A stretch of DNA of 64,000 nt, taken from NCBI RefSeq assembly GCF_013393345.1, contig NZ_QJRF01000066.1, forward strand, positions 1-64,000, written 5' to 3'. Source of the DNA: Pseudomonas taiwanensis. Its GTDB lineage: Bacteria > Pseudomonadota > Gammaproteobacteria > Pseudomonadales > Pseudomonadaceae. Positions 10,975 through 21,807 of this stretch are shown piece by piece. The notes under the pieces were generated by a model. It made no database searches, was not told where the DNA came from, and saw nothing but the letters and a program-made list of their open reading frames with translations. How positions within the stretch are numbered: the first letter of the stretch is position 1; each line of letters starts with the position of its first letter. Position numbers and translations under genes: made by a program.

Positions 10975-11039
10975 TGTAGGAGCGAGCTTGCTCGCGAAAG
11001 GGGCGGCTCAGAAGCTTCGCGAGCAAGCTCGCTCCTACA
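10975..11039. repeat. REP element pair (inverted)
   Basis: Two copies of the palindrome TAGGAGCGAGCTTGCTCGCG face each other about 20 bases apart, so the unit can fold into one long hairpin. The same pair recurs at 28048-28112, 40008-40072 and, in altered form, elsewhere in the window. These are typical intergenic REP sequences of Pseudomonas; here the pair lies downstream of the sfnR-like gene. Confidence 0.9.
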
Positions 11040-11047
11040 AGTCCGCA

Positions 11048-11070
11048 TGCGCCCCATGATGAGGGGCGCA
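11048..11070 (-). terminator. Hairpin just after the sfnR-like gene
   Basis: Arms tgcgcccc and ggggcgca with a 7-base loop form a perfect 8-bp stem beginning 11 bases past the stop codon at 11081. There is no U-tract, so this may be a weak terminator or a 3' end stabiliser. Confidence 0.4.
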
Positions 11071-11080
11071 AGAAAGGGGT

Positions 11081-12145
<1,065 letters not shown>

Positions 12146-12268
12146 GGTGCATTCCTGGCAGCCGATAGCGCAGGGGAATGATGCCCGAACACATATAGAT
12201 AAAAAAATTATTGATTGATATTTATATATTCCAATTTCGCATATAAGAGCTATCCGAATACCCCGCAG

Positions 12269-12290
12269 AAGTGTTGCCACAGCAACACTT
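12269..12290. promoter_or_regulatory. Putative enhancer site for SfnR-type activator
   Basis: A perfect inverted repeat, arms aagtgttgc and gcaacactt separated by caca, lies about 80 bases upstream of the msuE -24 element. A further TGTTGC half-site follows at about 12304. Position and symmetry fit an upstream activating sequence for an enhancer-binding protein; the assignment to SfnR is inference. Confidence 0.55.
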
Positions 12291-12370
12291 CATCAGCACA
12301 ACTGTTGCCCATTCACCAACAAAAACCGGAAAACAGCGCTGAACTGCCCTGATTCAGCACACTTTTCGCC

Positions 12371-12387
12371 TTGGTACGCCCTTTGCT
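12371..12387 (+). promoter_or_regulatory. Sigma-54 promoter of msuEDC
   Basis: TTGGTACGCCCTTTGCT matches the -24/-12 consensus (TGGCACG, four bases, TTGCW) with one mismatch and correct GG-GC spacing of ten bases. It lies about 40 bases before the msuE start, and sigma-54 activators are encoded on both sides. Confidence 0.8.
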
Positions 12388-12428
12388 CTGTCCTGCTGCA
12401 CACAGAGCAACATCACAAGGGATTCCCC

Positions 12429-12992
12429 ATGACCAAGCCGATCAAAGTGGTCGCTGTCACCGGCAGCACCTTCCGCCCTTCCCGCACCCTGGTCCTGACC
12501 CAGGCCATCGTCGCCGAACTGGGCCAGCACCTGACCATCCAGAGTCACCTGATCGAACTGGGCGACATCGCTCGCTCGGTAGGCGGCGCCCTGTCCCGCA
12601 AGGAACTGCCGGAGACCGTCGAGCATGAACTGCGCGCCATCGAATCCGCCGACCTGCTGGTGGTGGCCACCCCGGTCTATCGCGGCACCTATCCGGGCCA
12701 GTTCAAGCACCTGTTCGACCTGATCGACCAGAACGCCCTGATCGACACCCCGGTGCTGCTCGCCGCCACCGGCGGCAGCGAGCGCCATGCGCTGGTCCTC
12801 GACCACCAGTTGCGTCCGCTGTTCAGCTTCTTCCAGTCGCTGACCCTGCCCATCGGCGTCTACGCCTCCGAGTCCGATTTCGACGACTACCAGATCAGCA
12901 GTGACGCGCTGAACGCCCGCATCCAGCTCGCCGCCGAACGTGCAGCGCCTCTGTTCCCCGGCGCTGCCGCGGACCTGCTGAAGATTGCCTGA
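12429..12992 (+). CDS. msuE: NAD(P)H-dependent FMN reductase MsuE
   Basis: This 187-residue flavodoxin-fold reductase supplies FMNH2 to the flavin monooxygenases encoded downstream. The N-terminal loop GSTFRPSRT (11-19) is the FMN phosphate-binding segment, and [19 protein letters not shown] is characteristic of the FMN_red family. Length and order match msuE of the Pseudomonas methanesulfonate operon. It is the first gene after the sigma-54 promoter, with an AAGGGA ribosome site, and is followed after 10 bases by msuD. It could equally be called SfnF/SsuE-like, but the msuEDC gene order favours MsuE. Confidence 0.9.
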   Translation: MTKPIKVVAVTGSTFRPSRTLVLTQAIVAELGQHLTIQSHLIELGDIARSVGGALSRKELPETVEHELRAIESADLLVVATPVYRGTYPGQFKHLFDLIDQNALIDTPVLLAATGGSERHALVLDHQLRPLFSFFQSLTLPIGVYASESDFDDYQISSDALNARIQLAAERAAPLFPGAAADLLKIA

Positions 12993-13002
12993 AGGACCTG
13001 AC

Positions 13003-14151
13003 ATGAACGTTTTCTGGTTTCTCCCCACCCACGGCGATGGTCATTTCCTTGGCACCAGCCAGGGCGCCCGACCGGTCTCCCTGCCTTACCTCAAGCAGGT
13101 GGCACAAGCCGCCGACAGCCTCGGCTACTACGGGGTGCTGATCCCCACCGGCCGCTCCTGCGAGGACTCCTGGGTGGTGGCCTCGGCCCTGGCACCACTG
13201 ACCGAACGCCTGCGCTACCTGGTGGCGATCCGTCCGGGGATCATCTCTCCCACCGTTTCCGCGCGCATGGCCGCGACCCTCGACCGCCTTTCCGGCGGCC
13301 GTCTGCTGATCAACGTGGTCACCGGCGGCGACCCCGACGAGAACCGTGGCGACGGCATCCACCTGAGCCACGCCGAGCGCTATGAAGTCACCGACGAATT
13401 CCTGCGCATCTGGCGCCGTGTTCTGCAAGGTGAGTCGGTCAACTTCGAGGGCAAGCACATCCAGGTGGAGAACGCCAAGGCGCTCTACCCGCCGCTCCAG
13501 CAGCCCTACCCGCCGCTCTATTTCGGCGGCTCCTCCGATGCGGCCCATGACCTGGCTGGCGAGCAGGTGGACGTCTACCTGACCTGGGGCGAACCACCGG
13601 CAGCGGTGGCGAAGAAGATCGCCGATGTGCGCGAACGCGCCGCCCGCCACGGTCGCACGGTGAAGTTCGGCATCCGCCTGCACGTGATCGTCCGCGAAAC
13701 CGAGGAAGAAGCCTGGCGCGCCGCCAGCAAGCTGATCGAACACATCTCCGACGACACCATCGCCGCCGCCCAGCAGTCCTTCGCCCGCTTCGATTCCGAG
13801 GGCCAACGGCGCATGGCCGCGCTGCACGGCGGCCGCCGCGACAACCTGGAGATCGCGCCCAACCTCTGGGCCGGCGTCGGCCTGGTACGCGGTGGCGCCG
13901 GCACTGCCCTGGTGGGCGATCCGCAGCAGGTGGCGGAGCGCATCAAGGAGTACGCGGACCTCGGCATCGAGAGTTTCATCTTCTCCGGCTACCCGCACCT
14001 GGAAGAGGCCTACCGCTTCGCCGAGCTGGTGTTCCCGCTACTGCCCGAGCCTTACGCGAGCCTGGCCGGACGCGGTGTGACCAACCTCACCGGTCCCTTC
14101 GGCGAGATGATCGCCAACGACGTGCTGCCCAAGACCGCCGCCGCCCGCTGA
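13003..14151 (+). CDS. msuD: FMNH2-dependent alkanesulfonate monooxygenase MsuD
   Basis: This 382-residue protein belongs to the bacterial luciferase-like TIM-barrel family (SsuD/MsuD). It uses FMNH2 from MsuE and O2 to cleave the C-S bond of methanesulfonate or other alkanesulfonates, releasing sulfite and an aldehyde. Typical segments include the start [50 protein letters not shown] and [21 protein letters not shown] 13003 is chosen over a TTG 18 bases upstream because it has a GAAGGA site and matches the family start. Substrate range (methanesulfonate or longer chains) cannot be read from sequence alone. Confidence 0.92.
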   Translation: MNVFWFLPTHGDGHFLGTSQGARPVSLPYLKQVAQAADSLGYYGVLIPTGRSCEDSWVVASALAPLTERLRYLVAIRPGIISPTVSARMAATLDRLSGGRLLINVVTGGDPDENRGDGIHLSHAERYEVTDEFLRIWRRVLQGESVNFEGKHIQVENAKALYPPLQQPYPPLYFGGSSDAAHDLAGEQVDVYLTWGEPPAAVAKKIADVRERAARHGRTVKFGIRLHVIVRETEEEAWRAASKLIEHISDDTIAAAQQSFARFDSEGQRRMAALHGGRRDNLEIAPNLWAGVGLVRGGAGTALVGDPQQVAERIKEYADLGIESFIFSGYPHLEEAYRFAELVFPLLPEPYASLAGRGVTNLTGPFGEMIANDVLPKTAAAR

Positions 14152-14220
14152 ACTGCCCCCGCCCCTTCCCGGCGAAGGGGCGATGCAACGACAAGAAATC
14201 CACCTGAAGAGGTAATCCGC

Positions 14221-15401
14221 GTGAATGCCCCGCAGCATCTCACCCGCCCCACACCGCTGCAGATTGCGCGCGAGCTGGCGGCCGGCTTCGCCGAAACCGC
14301 GGCCGAACGCGACGCCCGTGGCGGCACGCCCAAGGCCGAGCGCGACGCGATCCGCCAAAGCGGCCTGCTGTCACTGATCATTCCTGAGGAACATGGCGGC
14401 CTGGGTCACGACTGGCAGACCACCCTGGATGTGATACGCGAGTTCGCCCGCGTGGACAGTTCCATCGCCCATGTCTTCGGCTTCCAGCACCTGATGCTGG
14501 CCACGGTGCGACTGTTTTCCCGCGCCGAACAATGGCAGCCGTGGTTCCAACTCACCGCACGCAATCGCTGGTTCTGGGGCAACGCCCTGAACCCGCTGGA
14601 CACCCGTACCACGGTGAAGAAGTTCGCCGGCTGGCGCGAGTTCTCCGGCAAGAAGAGCTTCTGCTCGGGCGCGCTGGATTCGCAGATGCTGATCGCCTCC
14701 GGCCTCGATGAAGAGAGCGGCAAGCTGCTGATCGCCGCCATCCCCACCGCCCGCAGCGGCATCAGCCTGGCGGATGACTGGGACAACATGGGCCAGCGCC
14801 AGACCGACAGCGGCAGCGCCCTCTTCGAGCGCGTGCGGGTCGAAGAAAACGAGCTGCTGCTGGACCCGGGCCCCTTGAGCACGCCATTCGCCTGCCTGCG
14901 CCCGCTGATCGCCCAGCTGATTTTCACCCACATCTACCTGGGCATTGCAGAAGGCTCCTTCGAGGACGCCCGCGCCTACACCCTCAAGGAGGCGCGGCCC
15001 TGGTTCAAATCGCCCGCCAGCCACATCGGCGAAGACCCCTACGTCCTGGCCCACTACGGCGAGTTCTGGGTTGGCCTGGAAGGTGTTCGCGCGCTGGTGC
15101 AACGCGCCTCCAGCCTGCTCGACGCCGCGTGGAACCAGGGACCAGACCTCGGGGAGGTCCAGCGCGGCGAGTTGGCCCTGGCCATCGCCACCGCCAAGGT
15201 GGCTGCCAGCCGCACCGGCCTCGACCTGTGCAGCCGCCTGTTCGAAGTCACCGGCGCACGCTCCACCCACGCCGCCCTGCGCCTGGATCGCCACTGGCGC
15301 AACCTGCGCACCCAGACCCTGCACGACCCGGTGGACTACAAGGTCCGCGAACTGGGCGAGTGGGCCCTCAACCAGACCCTGCCGAAGCCGACCTTCTACT
15401 C

Positions 15402-15405
<4 letters not shown>
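14221..15405 (+). CDS. msuC: MsuC/SfnB-like flavin monooxygenase (acyl-CoA dehydrogenase fold)
   Basis: This 394-residue protein is of the acyl-CoA dehydrogenase/DszC superfamily, with the N-terminal helical domain ([21 protein letters not shown]) and the C-terminal flavin-binding helical domain. In Pseudomonas, MsuC sits third in msuEDC and is thought to oxidise reduced organosulfur (methanesulfinate or sulfone-type compounds) with FMNH2 from MsuE. It starts with GTG behind a good AAGAGGTAAT site. Its stop codon overlaps the start of the next regulator gene by four bases. Confidence 0.85.
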
Positions 15406-16523
<1,118 letters not shown>

Positions 16524-16527
16524 AAGC

Positions 16528-16950
16528 TCAGCTCGGTAGCAAGGCGCCGGCGGGCAATGAATCCGGGGCGTCGCACTCCCCCGTGCCGGGCGGGGAATCA
16601 TCCTGGGCGCTGACGGGTTCATCCTCGGCATCCAGGCCGACGACGCCCAGCACGCGGTAGCAATCGACGTCGTCCTCCAGGGGAATGGCGAACAGTCGGA
16701 CCGTTTCCGGCAGGGCGAAGCGATGTACCTCCTCGCCGATGGCGACACCATTGCGAAAGGCCTGCAAGTACAGCTCGGCGGCCACCGCCTCGCCCTCCTC
16801 GTCGCGGCTCAACACGCCGACGAGGCTGTCTTCTTCGTCAATGAATTGCTGCCAATGTCCGCGCAGGTGAACGTCCGCCGCCTGCACCGGGCCGACTGCC
16901 GACAGCCCGAACAGGCAGCAGAGCGCCAGGCCCCGAAAGCCCAGGTCCAT
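16528..16950 (-). CDS. Small exported protein, unknown function
   Basis: A 140-residue protein with a clear Sec signal peptide (hydrophobic GLALCCLFGLSAVGP, cleavage near VQA-AD). The mature part is acidic, with two cysteines (about DCYRV and GECDA) that could form a disulfide in the periplasm. Its ATG shares one base with the upstream gene's stop (TGATG), so the two are translationally coupled. The 3' end is only 4 bases from the convergent sfnR copy. I do not recognise the family. Confidence 0.75.
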   Translation of the reverse strand: MDLGFRGLALCCLFGLSAVGPVQAADVHLRGHWQQFIDEEDSLVGVLSRDEEGEAVAAELYLQAFRNGVAIGEEVHRFALPETVRLFAIPLEDDVDCYRVLGVVGLDAEDEPVSAQDDSPPGTGECDAPDSLPAGALLPS

Positions 16951-18023
16951 CAGCGACTACTCAGCTGGCCGTAACCTTCCGGGGTCGGCAGGCCGAGCCA
17001 TTCCTGCCAGCGCCGCAGGTCGCCACGCGCATTCTCGAACAGGGCGCTGGCCTGCATGTTGTCCAGGGATTTCACGCACGCTTCCAGCGCGGCGTCCTCC
17101 CGCAGGCAGGGGTTTTCAGGCGGCAACTGGGTGCCTGCCAGGTACGAAACCAGGAAGTAGGTCGCCGCGTTGTCGTTGGGGAAGATGTGCTTGCCGCCTG
17201 TGCGCAGCCAGCCGCGCAGGGCTTCGGTGAGGTTGTCGGCATAGGCCTTGGCGTCGGGCGTGAAATCGACCTCGGTGCAATCCTTCAGATACAGGCTGCT
17301 GGCGCTGTCGTCGGAGACCTTGCCGAAAACGGTGCAGTAGAGGTCCACGTATTTGCCCTCGACCACCGGCTCGGAATATTTGCGCGGATCGCTGTGGAGC
17401 TCCGCCTGCACGTTCAACTGCGGATGGGCGCCAGGCAGTTCCAGGACCACGTCGTCGGCATAGTCGACGCGCACGCCCAGGACCTCACCGGTGACGATGA
17501 GCTTGCGACCTTTGAAGAACGGGTCCACGGCGTCCTCGTCACCTTCGTATAACTGCGCCAGGCGCGAGCTGGGCATGCGCTCCACCGGGTTGACCATCGC
17601 CAGCTCGTTCAGCGCCGACTTTCCACCGGCCAGGGCGACCAGGTAGTCCTGCTCCATGATGTGCCGGAAGAAATTCAGGGCGCCCGGATTCACTTCCGGA
17701 TGGTCCGCCGCATCCTGTCGCGTTGAGGCTTCACCCTCGGAGTAGATGCGCTGTGGCGCGGGGGTACTGGTCAGCTCGCGGGCGGTAGTGGTGATGTGCA
17801 GGCCCAGCAGGAACAGCGGCACCGAGAGCACGACCACAGCGACGCTGCACCCTTTTCCGGTCAGGCTTTCGATTGCCCGCCAGCTGGCGGGGCACAGCCA
17901 GATCGCACCGGAGAGCATCAGCAAGCCGCCGATGACGGAGTTGCGCATGACCCCGAACGAGACGGCCACCAGGACCGAACAGACGATCCAGCAGATCAGC
18001 CGGATGACAGGTATGAACTTCAT
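16950..18023 (-). CDS. Inner-membrane protein with large periplasmic domain, unknown function
   Basis: A 357-residue protein with two or three N-terminal membrane spans (about 5-25, 29-45 and 58-78, the last being VAVVVLSVPLFLLGLHI), followed by a soluble region of about 270 residues. The soluble part contains an OB-like stretch (KLIVTGEVLGVRVDYADDVVLEL) and a Cys-containing motif (YCTVFG...LKDCTEV), which resembles tRNA_anti-like (DUF4131/OB) domains found in membrane proteins; that resemblance is only suggestive. It is the first gene of a two-gene operon with the exported protein at 16528. Confidence 0.75.
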   Translation of the reverse strand: MKFIPVIRLICWIVCSVLVAVSFGVMRNSVIGGLLMLSGAIWLCPASWRAIESLTGKGCSVAVVVLSVPLFLLGLHITTTARELTSTPAPQRIYSEGEASTRQDAADHPEVNPGALNFFRHIMEQDYLVALAGGKSALNELAMVNPVERMPSSRLAQLYEGDEDAVDPFFKGRKLIVTGEVLGVRVDYADDVVLELPGAHPQLNVQAELHSDPRKYSEPVVEGKYVDLYCTVFGKVSDDSASSLYLKDCTEVDFTPDAKAYADNLTEALRGWLRTGGKHIFPNDNAATYFLVSYLAGTQLPPENPCLREDAALEACVKSLDNMQASALFENARGDLRRWQEWLGLPTPEGYGQLSSR

Positions 18024-18668
18024 TCAACGCCCCTTCTGGTAGCAAGACAGGCCCCGGATGTTCAGGGAGGCCCGAGCCTCCCTCGGGTCATCGACCGCGG
18101 GACGAGCGGATTCTTGAAGGGCGCGCGCGGAAATCAAAATCAGCAATGTTCATTTGGCGTTAGCAGGGTGCTGCCTGTGGACTCCGCTCTACGGATACCT
18201 TGCCTTCAATGCGCTCGTGCCAGCCGGAGGCAACCCTCTCCCCCGGCCCCTCTCCCTGAAGAGGAGAGGGGTGACTCGCGCCGGAGATTCCGTACGTCCC
18301 GGGGGCACCCTTCCTGTGGGGGCGAATTCATTGGCTATGTCTGCGTTAGCTGTTGCCAGAGATCGGCCATCGGTCCAGGAGCCTTGTAGGAGCTGGCTTG
18401 CTAGCGAAACGGGGCCATTTGCTGGCAAGCCAGCTCCTACGGGCACTGCAGCCACTTGCAACACTTAATGCGGACACAGCCAATTCATTCGCCAAGCAGG
18501 CCGAAGGGCTGCCCTGATACTCCGCGATGCCGGTAATCACCCTCTTCCGAACGCGTCCCGAAGTCCGCCCGGTGCAGGGGCCCAACAGCAATGAGCATTT
18601 TTGATTCGCATCAGGCCTACGGCGGCTTCGAAAATCGATGCCGTGACTACTTCAACGGAGTGCCTGAA
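18024..18668. other. Intergenic region with REP-like sequences
   Basis: No gene recognised. Around 18235-18275 is a CCCTCTCCC-rich inverted segment (cccctctccctgaagaggag), another common Pseudomonas intergenic repeat. A REP pair follows at 18385-18440. Short reading frames here read through these repeats and lack ribosome sites. Confidence 0.5.
18385..18440. repeat. REP pair, variant arms
   Basis: TAGGAGCTGGCTTGCTAGCG and its near-complement CTGGCAAGCCAGCTCCTA face each other. This is a sequence variant of the GAGCTTGCTC type found elsewhere in the window. Confidence 0.8.
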
Positions 18669-18848
18669 ATGCTGGTCCTGTGTCGCAATGTCGGGGAATC
18701 CCTGGTCATCCAGAACACCCCGGATACCCTCACGCGCATCAAGGTCGTTCGCACCGAGCGGCCCATGGTCATCCTGAGCGTGGAAACCCGCACCCTGGAT
18801 GGGAAGCTCAAGGAAGTGACCGAACTTCGCCTGCCGGAAATCGCCTGA
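18669..18848 (+). CDS. Divergent CsrA/RsmA-family RNA-binding protein
   Basis: The 59-residue product starting at ATG 18669 begins MLVLCRNVGESLVI, clearly related to the CsrA N-terminus MLILTRRVGETLMI, and has the short all-beta length of the family. GGAG lies 8 bases before this ATG, whereas the in-frame ATG at 18591 has no good ribosome site. CsrA proteins are dimers that bind GGA in mRNA leaders. The C-terminal half is unusual: where CsrA has the RNA-contacting VHREEI segment, this protein has DGKLKEV, so the key arginine is absent. It stands alone, with no obvious operon. It may bind other targets, heterodimerise with RsmA, or be degenerate. Confidence 0.7.
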   Translation: MLVLCRNVGESLVIQNTPDTLTRIKVVRTERPMVILSVETRTLDGKLKEVTELRLPEIA

Positions 18849-18908
18849 CCGGGGCAGGCGCCGGAGGGTGGCCAGCCATTGCCACCGCTCCGCGCGCCAG
18901 GCGGCAGT

Positions 18909-19379
18909 TCAGCGGTTCAGGCAACGGAAGTTGTCGATCTCCCGCGCGTAGTAGCAGATTGCGCCCTCCGGCGCCGGCAGGAATTCCAGCCGCATCGTCG
19001 CCCCCGTCGCCAGGCCGTACTGACGGCCGAACATCACATCGGGAATCTCACTCATCCGTTCCATGGGCCGGGCCCGGCTGGTCTGGGCCTTCTGCAGGCG
19101 GACATCGATACTGCGGGGTCCGAAATGCAGGACATCCGCCACCAGCGACGCGTAGTTGACCTCCGAAGCGACGCGTTCCATGGCAGCGAAGCTCATCTTT
19201 TCACCGATGATGAGCCGCTCTTCCAGGCGAATCCGCGCACCGTCGTTGAGCACGATGTCGCTGGTGCCGTGGTAGGAAACGCCGAGCCTGTAGGCGGGGC
19301 GATCGAACACCAGGCCGGCCACGGCCAGCAAGGCCAGCCCACCGAGGATGAAGGCGTGTTTGTAGCGGCGCAGCATCAT
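18909..19379 (-). CDS. ToxS-like membrane-anchored partner protein
   Basis: A 156-residue protein with one N-terminal membrane span (HAFILGGLALLAVAGLVF) and a periplasmic domain ending in a cysteine pair (AICYYAREIDNFRC). Its start overlaps the stop of the ToxR-like regulator by four bases (ATGA). Size, topology and coupling mirror ToxS/TcpH-type proteins that protect or tune a membrane-bound transcription factor. I do not see convincing sequence identity to ToxS, so the role is inferred from layout. Confidence 0.65.
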   Translation of the reverse strand: MMLRRYKHAFILGGLALLAVAGLVFDRPAYRLGVSYHGTSDIVLNDGARIRLEERLIIGEKMSFAAMERVASEVNYASLVADVLHFGPRSIDVRLQKAQTSRARPMERMSEIPDVMFGRQYGLATGATMRLEFLPAPEGAICYYAREIDNFRCLNR

Positions 19380-20233
19380 GGCCAGCCCCTCATGCAGCGA
19401 CGGACCATTTCCAGTTGCAGGTTGGCCATCTTGTTGTCCTCGAGAAAGATCAGGTTCTCCGTGGTGCCATCGGTACGAACGCAGGCCAGGTCGTAGAGGC
19501 GGTTCGAGCGATTGATCCAGATATGTCCGGCAAGGCCTTCCTCGCGGGCATCCAGCGCCGGCTTGAAGGTCTCGCGAATCCTGGCGTTCTCCTCGGCGCT
19601 GTCGCCGATGAAGTGGTAGGTCATGTGACCGGCCGCCACGTCTTCGATCACCAGCTCCGACGCGGCGTCATCGAAGACGCCCAGGCGATACAGCGCCACC
19701 AGCGCGAGCAGGCAGCACATCAATACATAGGCAGGCACCAGCAGCTTCGGCGAGCGGAGCAGGTTTGCCAGCCGATGCCGTGGGGCGGTGGATGGAGAAT
19801 CGGCGGTCGTCGGGGCCTGCTCCGCGTCCGCCTCGGCCACGACCTCGGCGACGCCCGGCGCAGACGCCGATGCGGACGACGGCGTGGCTTCGTCAGCGAC
19901 CTGTTGCGCGTTGAATCGATAACCCCGGCGCGGGACGGTCTGCAGCAACTCGTGGTCGGTGCCGTCTTCGATCAGGTTGCGCAGGGTGAATATCGCCTGG
20001 TTCAGACTTCCGGCGGCAACCACACGGTTATCCCAGGCGTATTCCATGATTTCGTTGCGACTGCGGGTTTCCCCCGGTTTATCCAGCAGAAGTTGCAACA
20101 AGCGGGATTCCGAATAGGAAAGTGTCACCGTGCGCGGTTCACCCACATTCGAACTTATATGCAACTGGTTGTTTGCGGCTTCGAACAACACTGCTCCGCC
20201 ACTTTTCAGGAAGAACTTGAACTGGTTTTTCAT
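19376..20233 (-). CDS. ToxR/CadC-like membrane-bound transcriptional regulator
   Basis: A 285-residue one-component regulator. Residues about 10-110 form an OmpR-type winged helix (LSYSESRLLQLLLDKPGETRSR, then VPRRGYRF at the wing). A low-complexity Ala/Ser/Glu linker follows, then a membrane span at about 165-184 (VPAYVLMCCLLALVALYRLG) and a periplasmic sensor of about 100 residues. The sensor has two cysteines (251 and 280), as in ToxR, whose periplasmic disulfide tunes activity. It is divergent from a lipoprotein and a small outer-membrane barrel across a 288-base gap, so those are plausible targets. The signal is unknown. Confidence 0.85.
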   Translation of the reverse strand: MKNQFKFFLKSGGAVLFEAANNQLHISSNVGEPRTVTLSYSESRLLQLLLDKPGETRSRNEIMEYAWDNRVVAAGSLNQAIFTLRNLIEDGTDHELLQTVPRRGYRFNAQQVADEATPSSASASAPGVAEVVAEADAEQAPTTADSPSTAPRHRLANLLRSPKLLVPAYVLMCCLLALVALYRLGVFDDAASELVIEDVAAGHMTYHFIGDSAEENARIRETFKPALDAREEGLAGHIWINRSNRLYDLACVRTDGTTENLIFLEDNKMANLQLEMVRRCMRGWP

Positions 20234-20521
20234 GAATCTTTTCTGAGCTTATTGATTTCATTAACCACAGGAATGATGCGGATTCTCTCGCACATCGACT
20301 CCCAGCTGCGCACCACACGGCACAAATAACGATTTTTGATTCTTGTTCTGGCCGCCCTTGGCCCACAGTGCATGGGCGCCGGAAAGGGCGCGAAAGCAAG
20401 GCTTCACGTGCTCTTTCATCCGGGCGAACCGCTTGACGGCAAGCCGGATTGCGTTCGTGCCTGCGACCACTCCCCGGTGCATCGAGCAGGCCGGCCCGGC
20501 GCGACCCCAACAGGAATTCAC
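20234..20521. promoter_or_regulatory. Divergent promoter region of the ToxR-like gene and lipoprotein gene
   Basis: This 288-base gap separates the two start codons. Bases 20234-20340 are AT-rich near the regulator start. No clear repeat or operator stands out by eye. A short reading frame across it has no separate start signals. Confidence 0.4.
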
Positions 20522-21199
20522 ATGCATATCAAAGAACTTTCCATCCTCTCGCTTTCGATGGTGCTGTGTGGCTGTTCGATGGCTCCAGCCATCGATACGA
20601 CCGAACTATCGACACGACCCGCCACTGCGCCGTTGCAAATCATTGAAAGAGACGAAGGCACCATTGCCTGGAAGAAATATCCAGCGCCACTTTCAAGCAA
20701 ACATGACAAATCGATATTCATCGACTTGCCCAAGTCACTCGCCAATAACGAGCAGGTTTTCAGCGAGTCCGATGCGGATATCAACAAACTGCTCCTCCAC
20801 TTCCGAGGCCAGCTGGAACGGCAATTGTCCTCAGCCGGCTACCGCCTGGTGAACCGGCCCACACCGGGGGCCCTGTCCTTGCGTGTCTCGATCGCCGATC
20901 TCCAGCGTAAACCCCGTGATCCGAACGTCACGGAGTACATCCCGATCGGCATGCTGATCGGCCTCTCCCTGCACGTCACCGGCGTGCGCGATGAAACCCT
21001 CTATGTGTTCTTCGAAAGCGAAGTCCGCGACGGCACCAGCGGCGAAACCCTCGCTCGCGCCGTCGACCGCGCCAAGGGTCGCAACGTCGGGCAATCCGAC
21101 AAACCCACGGTCGAGGACATCTACCCGGCCCTCGACGCGAGCGCATTGCAGATTCGCGAACGCCTGGACAGAGAGTTCCGGCCAAAAGGATCGGCCTGA
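20522..21199 (+). CDS. DUF3313-type lipoprotein
   Basis: A 225-residue lipoprotein with signal LSILSLSMVLCGCSM and lipobox cysteine near residue 17-19. The mature protein shows the DUF3313 pattern of alternating beta segments: IFIDLP..., a conserved Q/L-rich helix (LLHFRGQLERQLSSAGYRLV), LRVSIADLQ, then VFFESEVRDGTSGE. ATG 20522 has AGGA upstream. Probably anchored to the outer membrane; function unknown. It is followed after 38 bases by the beta-barrel gene and is divergent from the ToxR-like regulator. A paralog-like protein is encoded at 25942. Confidence 0.8.
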   Translation: MHIKELSILSLSMVLCGCSMAPAIDTTELSTRPATAPLQIIERDEGTIAWKKYPAPLSSKHDKSIFIDLPKSLANNEQVFSESDADINKLLLHFRGQLERQLSSAGYRLVNRPTPGALSLRVSIADLQRKPRDPNVTEYIPIGMLIGLSLHVTGVRDETLYVFFESEVRDGTSGETLARAVDRAKGRNVGQSDKPTVEDIYPALDASALQIRERLDREFRPKGSA

Positions 21200-21237
21200 T
21201 CCCCCGCTCCAATCCAACCAACCCAACAGGACAAACG

Positions 21238-21738
21238 ATGAAATTCGGCAAACAACTGGCAGCCGCCCTCCTCACCTTCAGCTCCCTCAGCGCCTTCGCG
21301 GATGACCGCGGCCTGTATCTGGGCGGCGGCGTGACCCGGGTCGAAATCGACGAGCGCACCATCGGCGACGACGACAACAGCTACAAGGCCTACGTCGGCT
21401 ACCGCTTCAACCCCTACCTGGCAGTGGAAGGCGCATGGGTCGACCTGGGCAGCTTCGAAGGCGAGCGCGCCGATTTCGACGGCCACTCCCTGCAGGCCGC
21501 CGCCCACTTCGGCGTTCCGGTGGGCGACCGCGTGCGCCTGTTCGCCAGTGCCGGCGTGCATGCCTGGGAGGCCGACGACGACAGCGCCGGTGACAGCAGC
21601 GACCTGGACCTGACCTACGGTCTCGGCGTCGAAGTGGACGTGTTCCGCAACGTCGGCGTGCGCCTGGAACAGGAAGTCCTGAAGGTCGGCGATATCGAAC
21701 TCGACCAGACCAGCGCCAGCGCCTACGTGCTCTTCTGA
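21238..21738 (+). CDS. Small outer-membrane beta-barrel protein (OmpA-like/opacity fold)
   Basis: A 166-residue protein with a cleavable signal peptide (LAAALLTFSSLSAFA-DD) and eight alternating amphipathic strands, e.g. LYLGGGVTRVEID, YKAYVGYRF, LAVEGAWVDLG and VGVRLEQEVLKVG. It ends in the terminal aromatic pattern ASAYVLF needed for Bam-dependent assembly. This matches 8-stranded OmpA-transmembrane or opacity-type porins. Acidic loops (DDDNS, EADDDSAGDSSDLD) face outward. It probably forms an operon with the lipoprotein upstream and is followed by a strong terminator. Confidence 0.85.
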   Translation: MKFGKQLAAALLTFSSLSAFADDRGLYLGGGVTRVEIDERTIGDDDNSYKAYVGYRFNPYLAVEGAWVDLGSFEGERADFDGHSLQAAAHFGVPVGDRVRLFASAGVHAWEADDDSAGDSSDLDLTYGLGVEVDVFRNVGVRLEQEVLKVGDIELDQTSASAYVLF

Positions 21739-21781
21739 TTCCCCGTGCGGCTCCTGCCTCGGCAGCGAGCCGCTCCTTCCC

Positions 21782-21807
21782 AGGGGCTGCATATCAGCCC
21801 CTTTTTT
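21782..21807 (+). terminator. Rho-independent terminator
   Basis: aggggctg, loop catat, cagcccct, then a run of T. It ends the outer-membrane barrel transcript and overlaps the stop codon of the convergent lytic transglycosylase gene. Confidence 0.85.

Noticed and set aside
15129..15401. Long N-terminal extension of the second SfnR-like gene
   Set aside because: The extension is an out-of-frame read of msuC; ATG 15402 gives the family-length protein.
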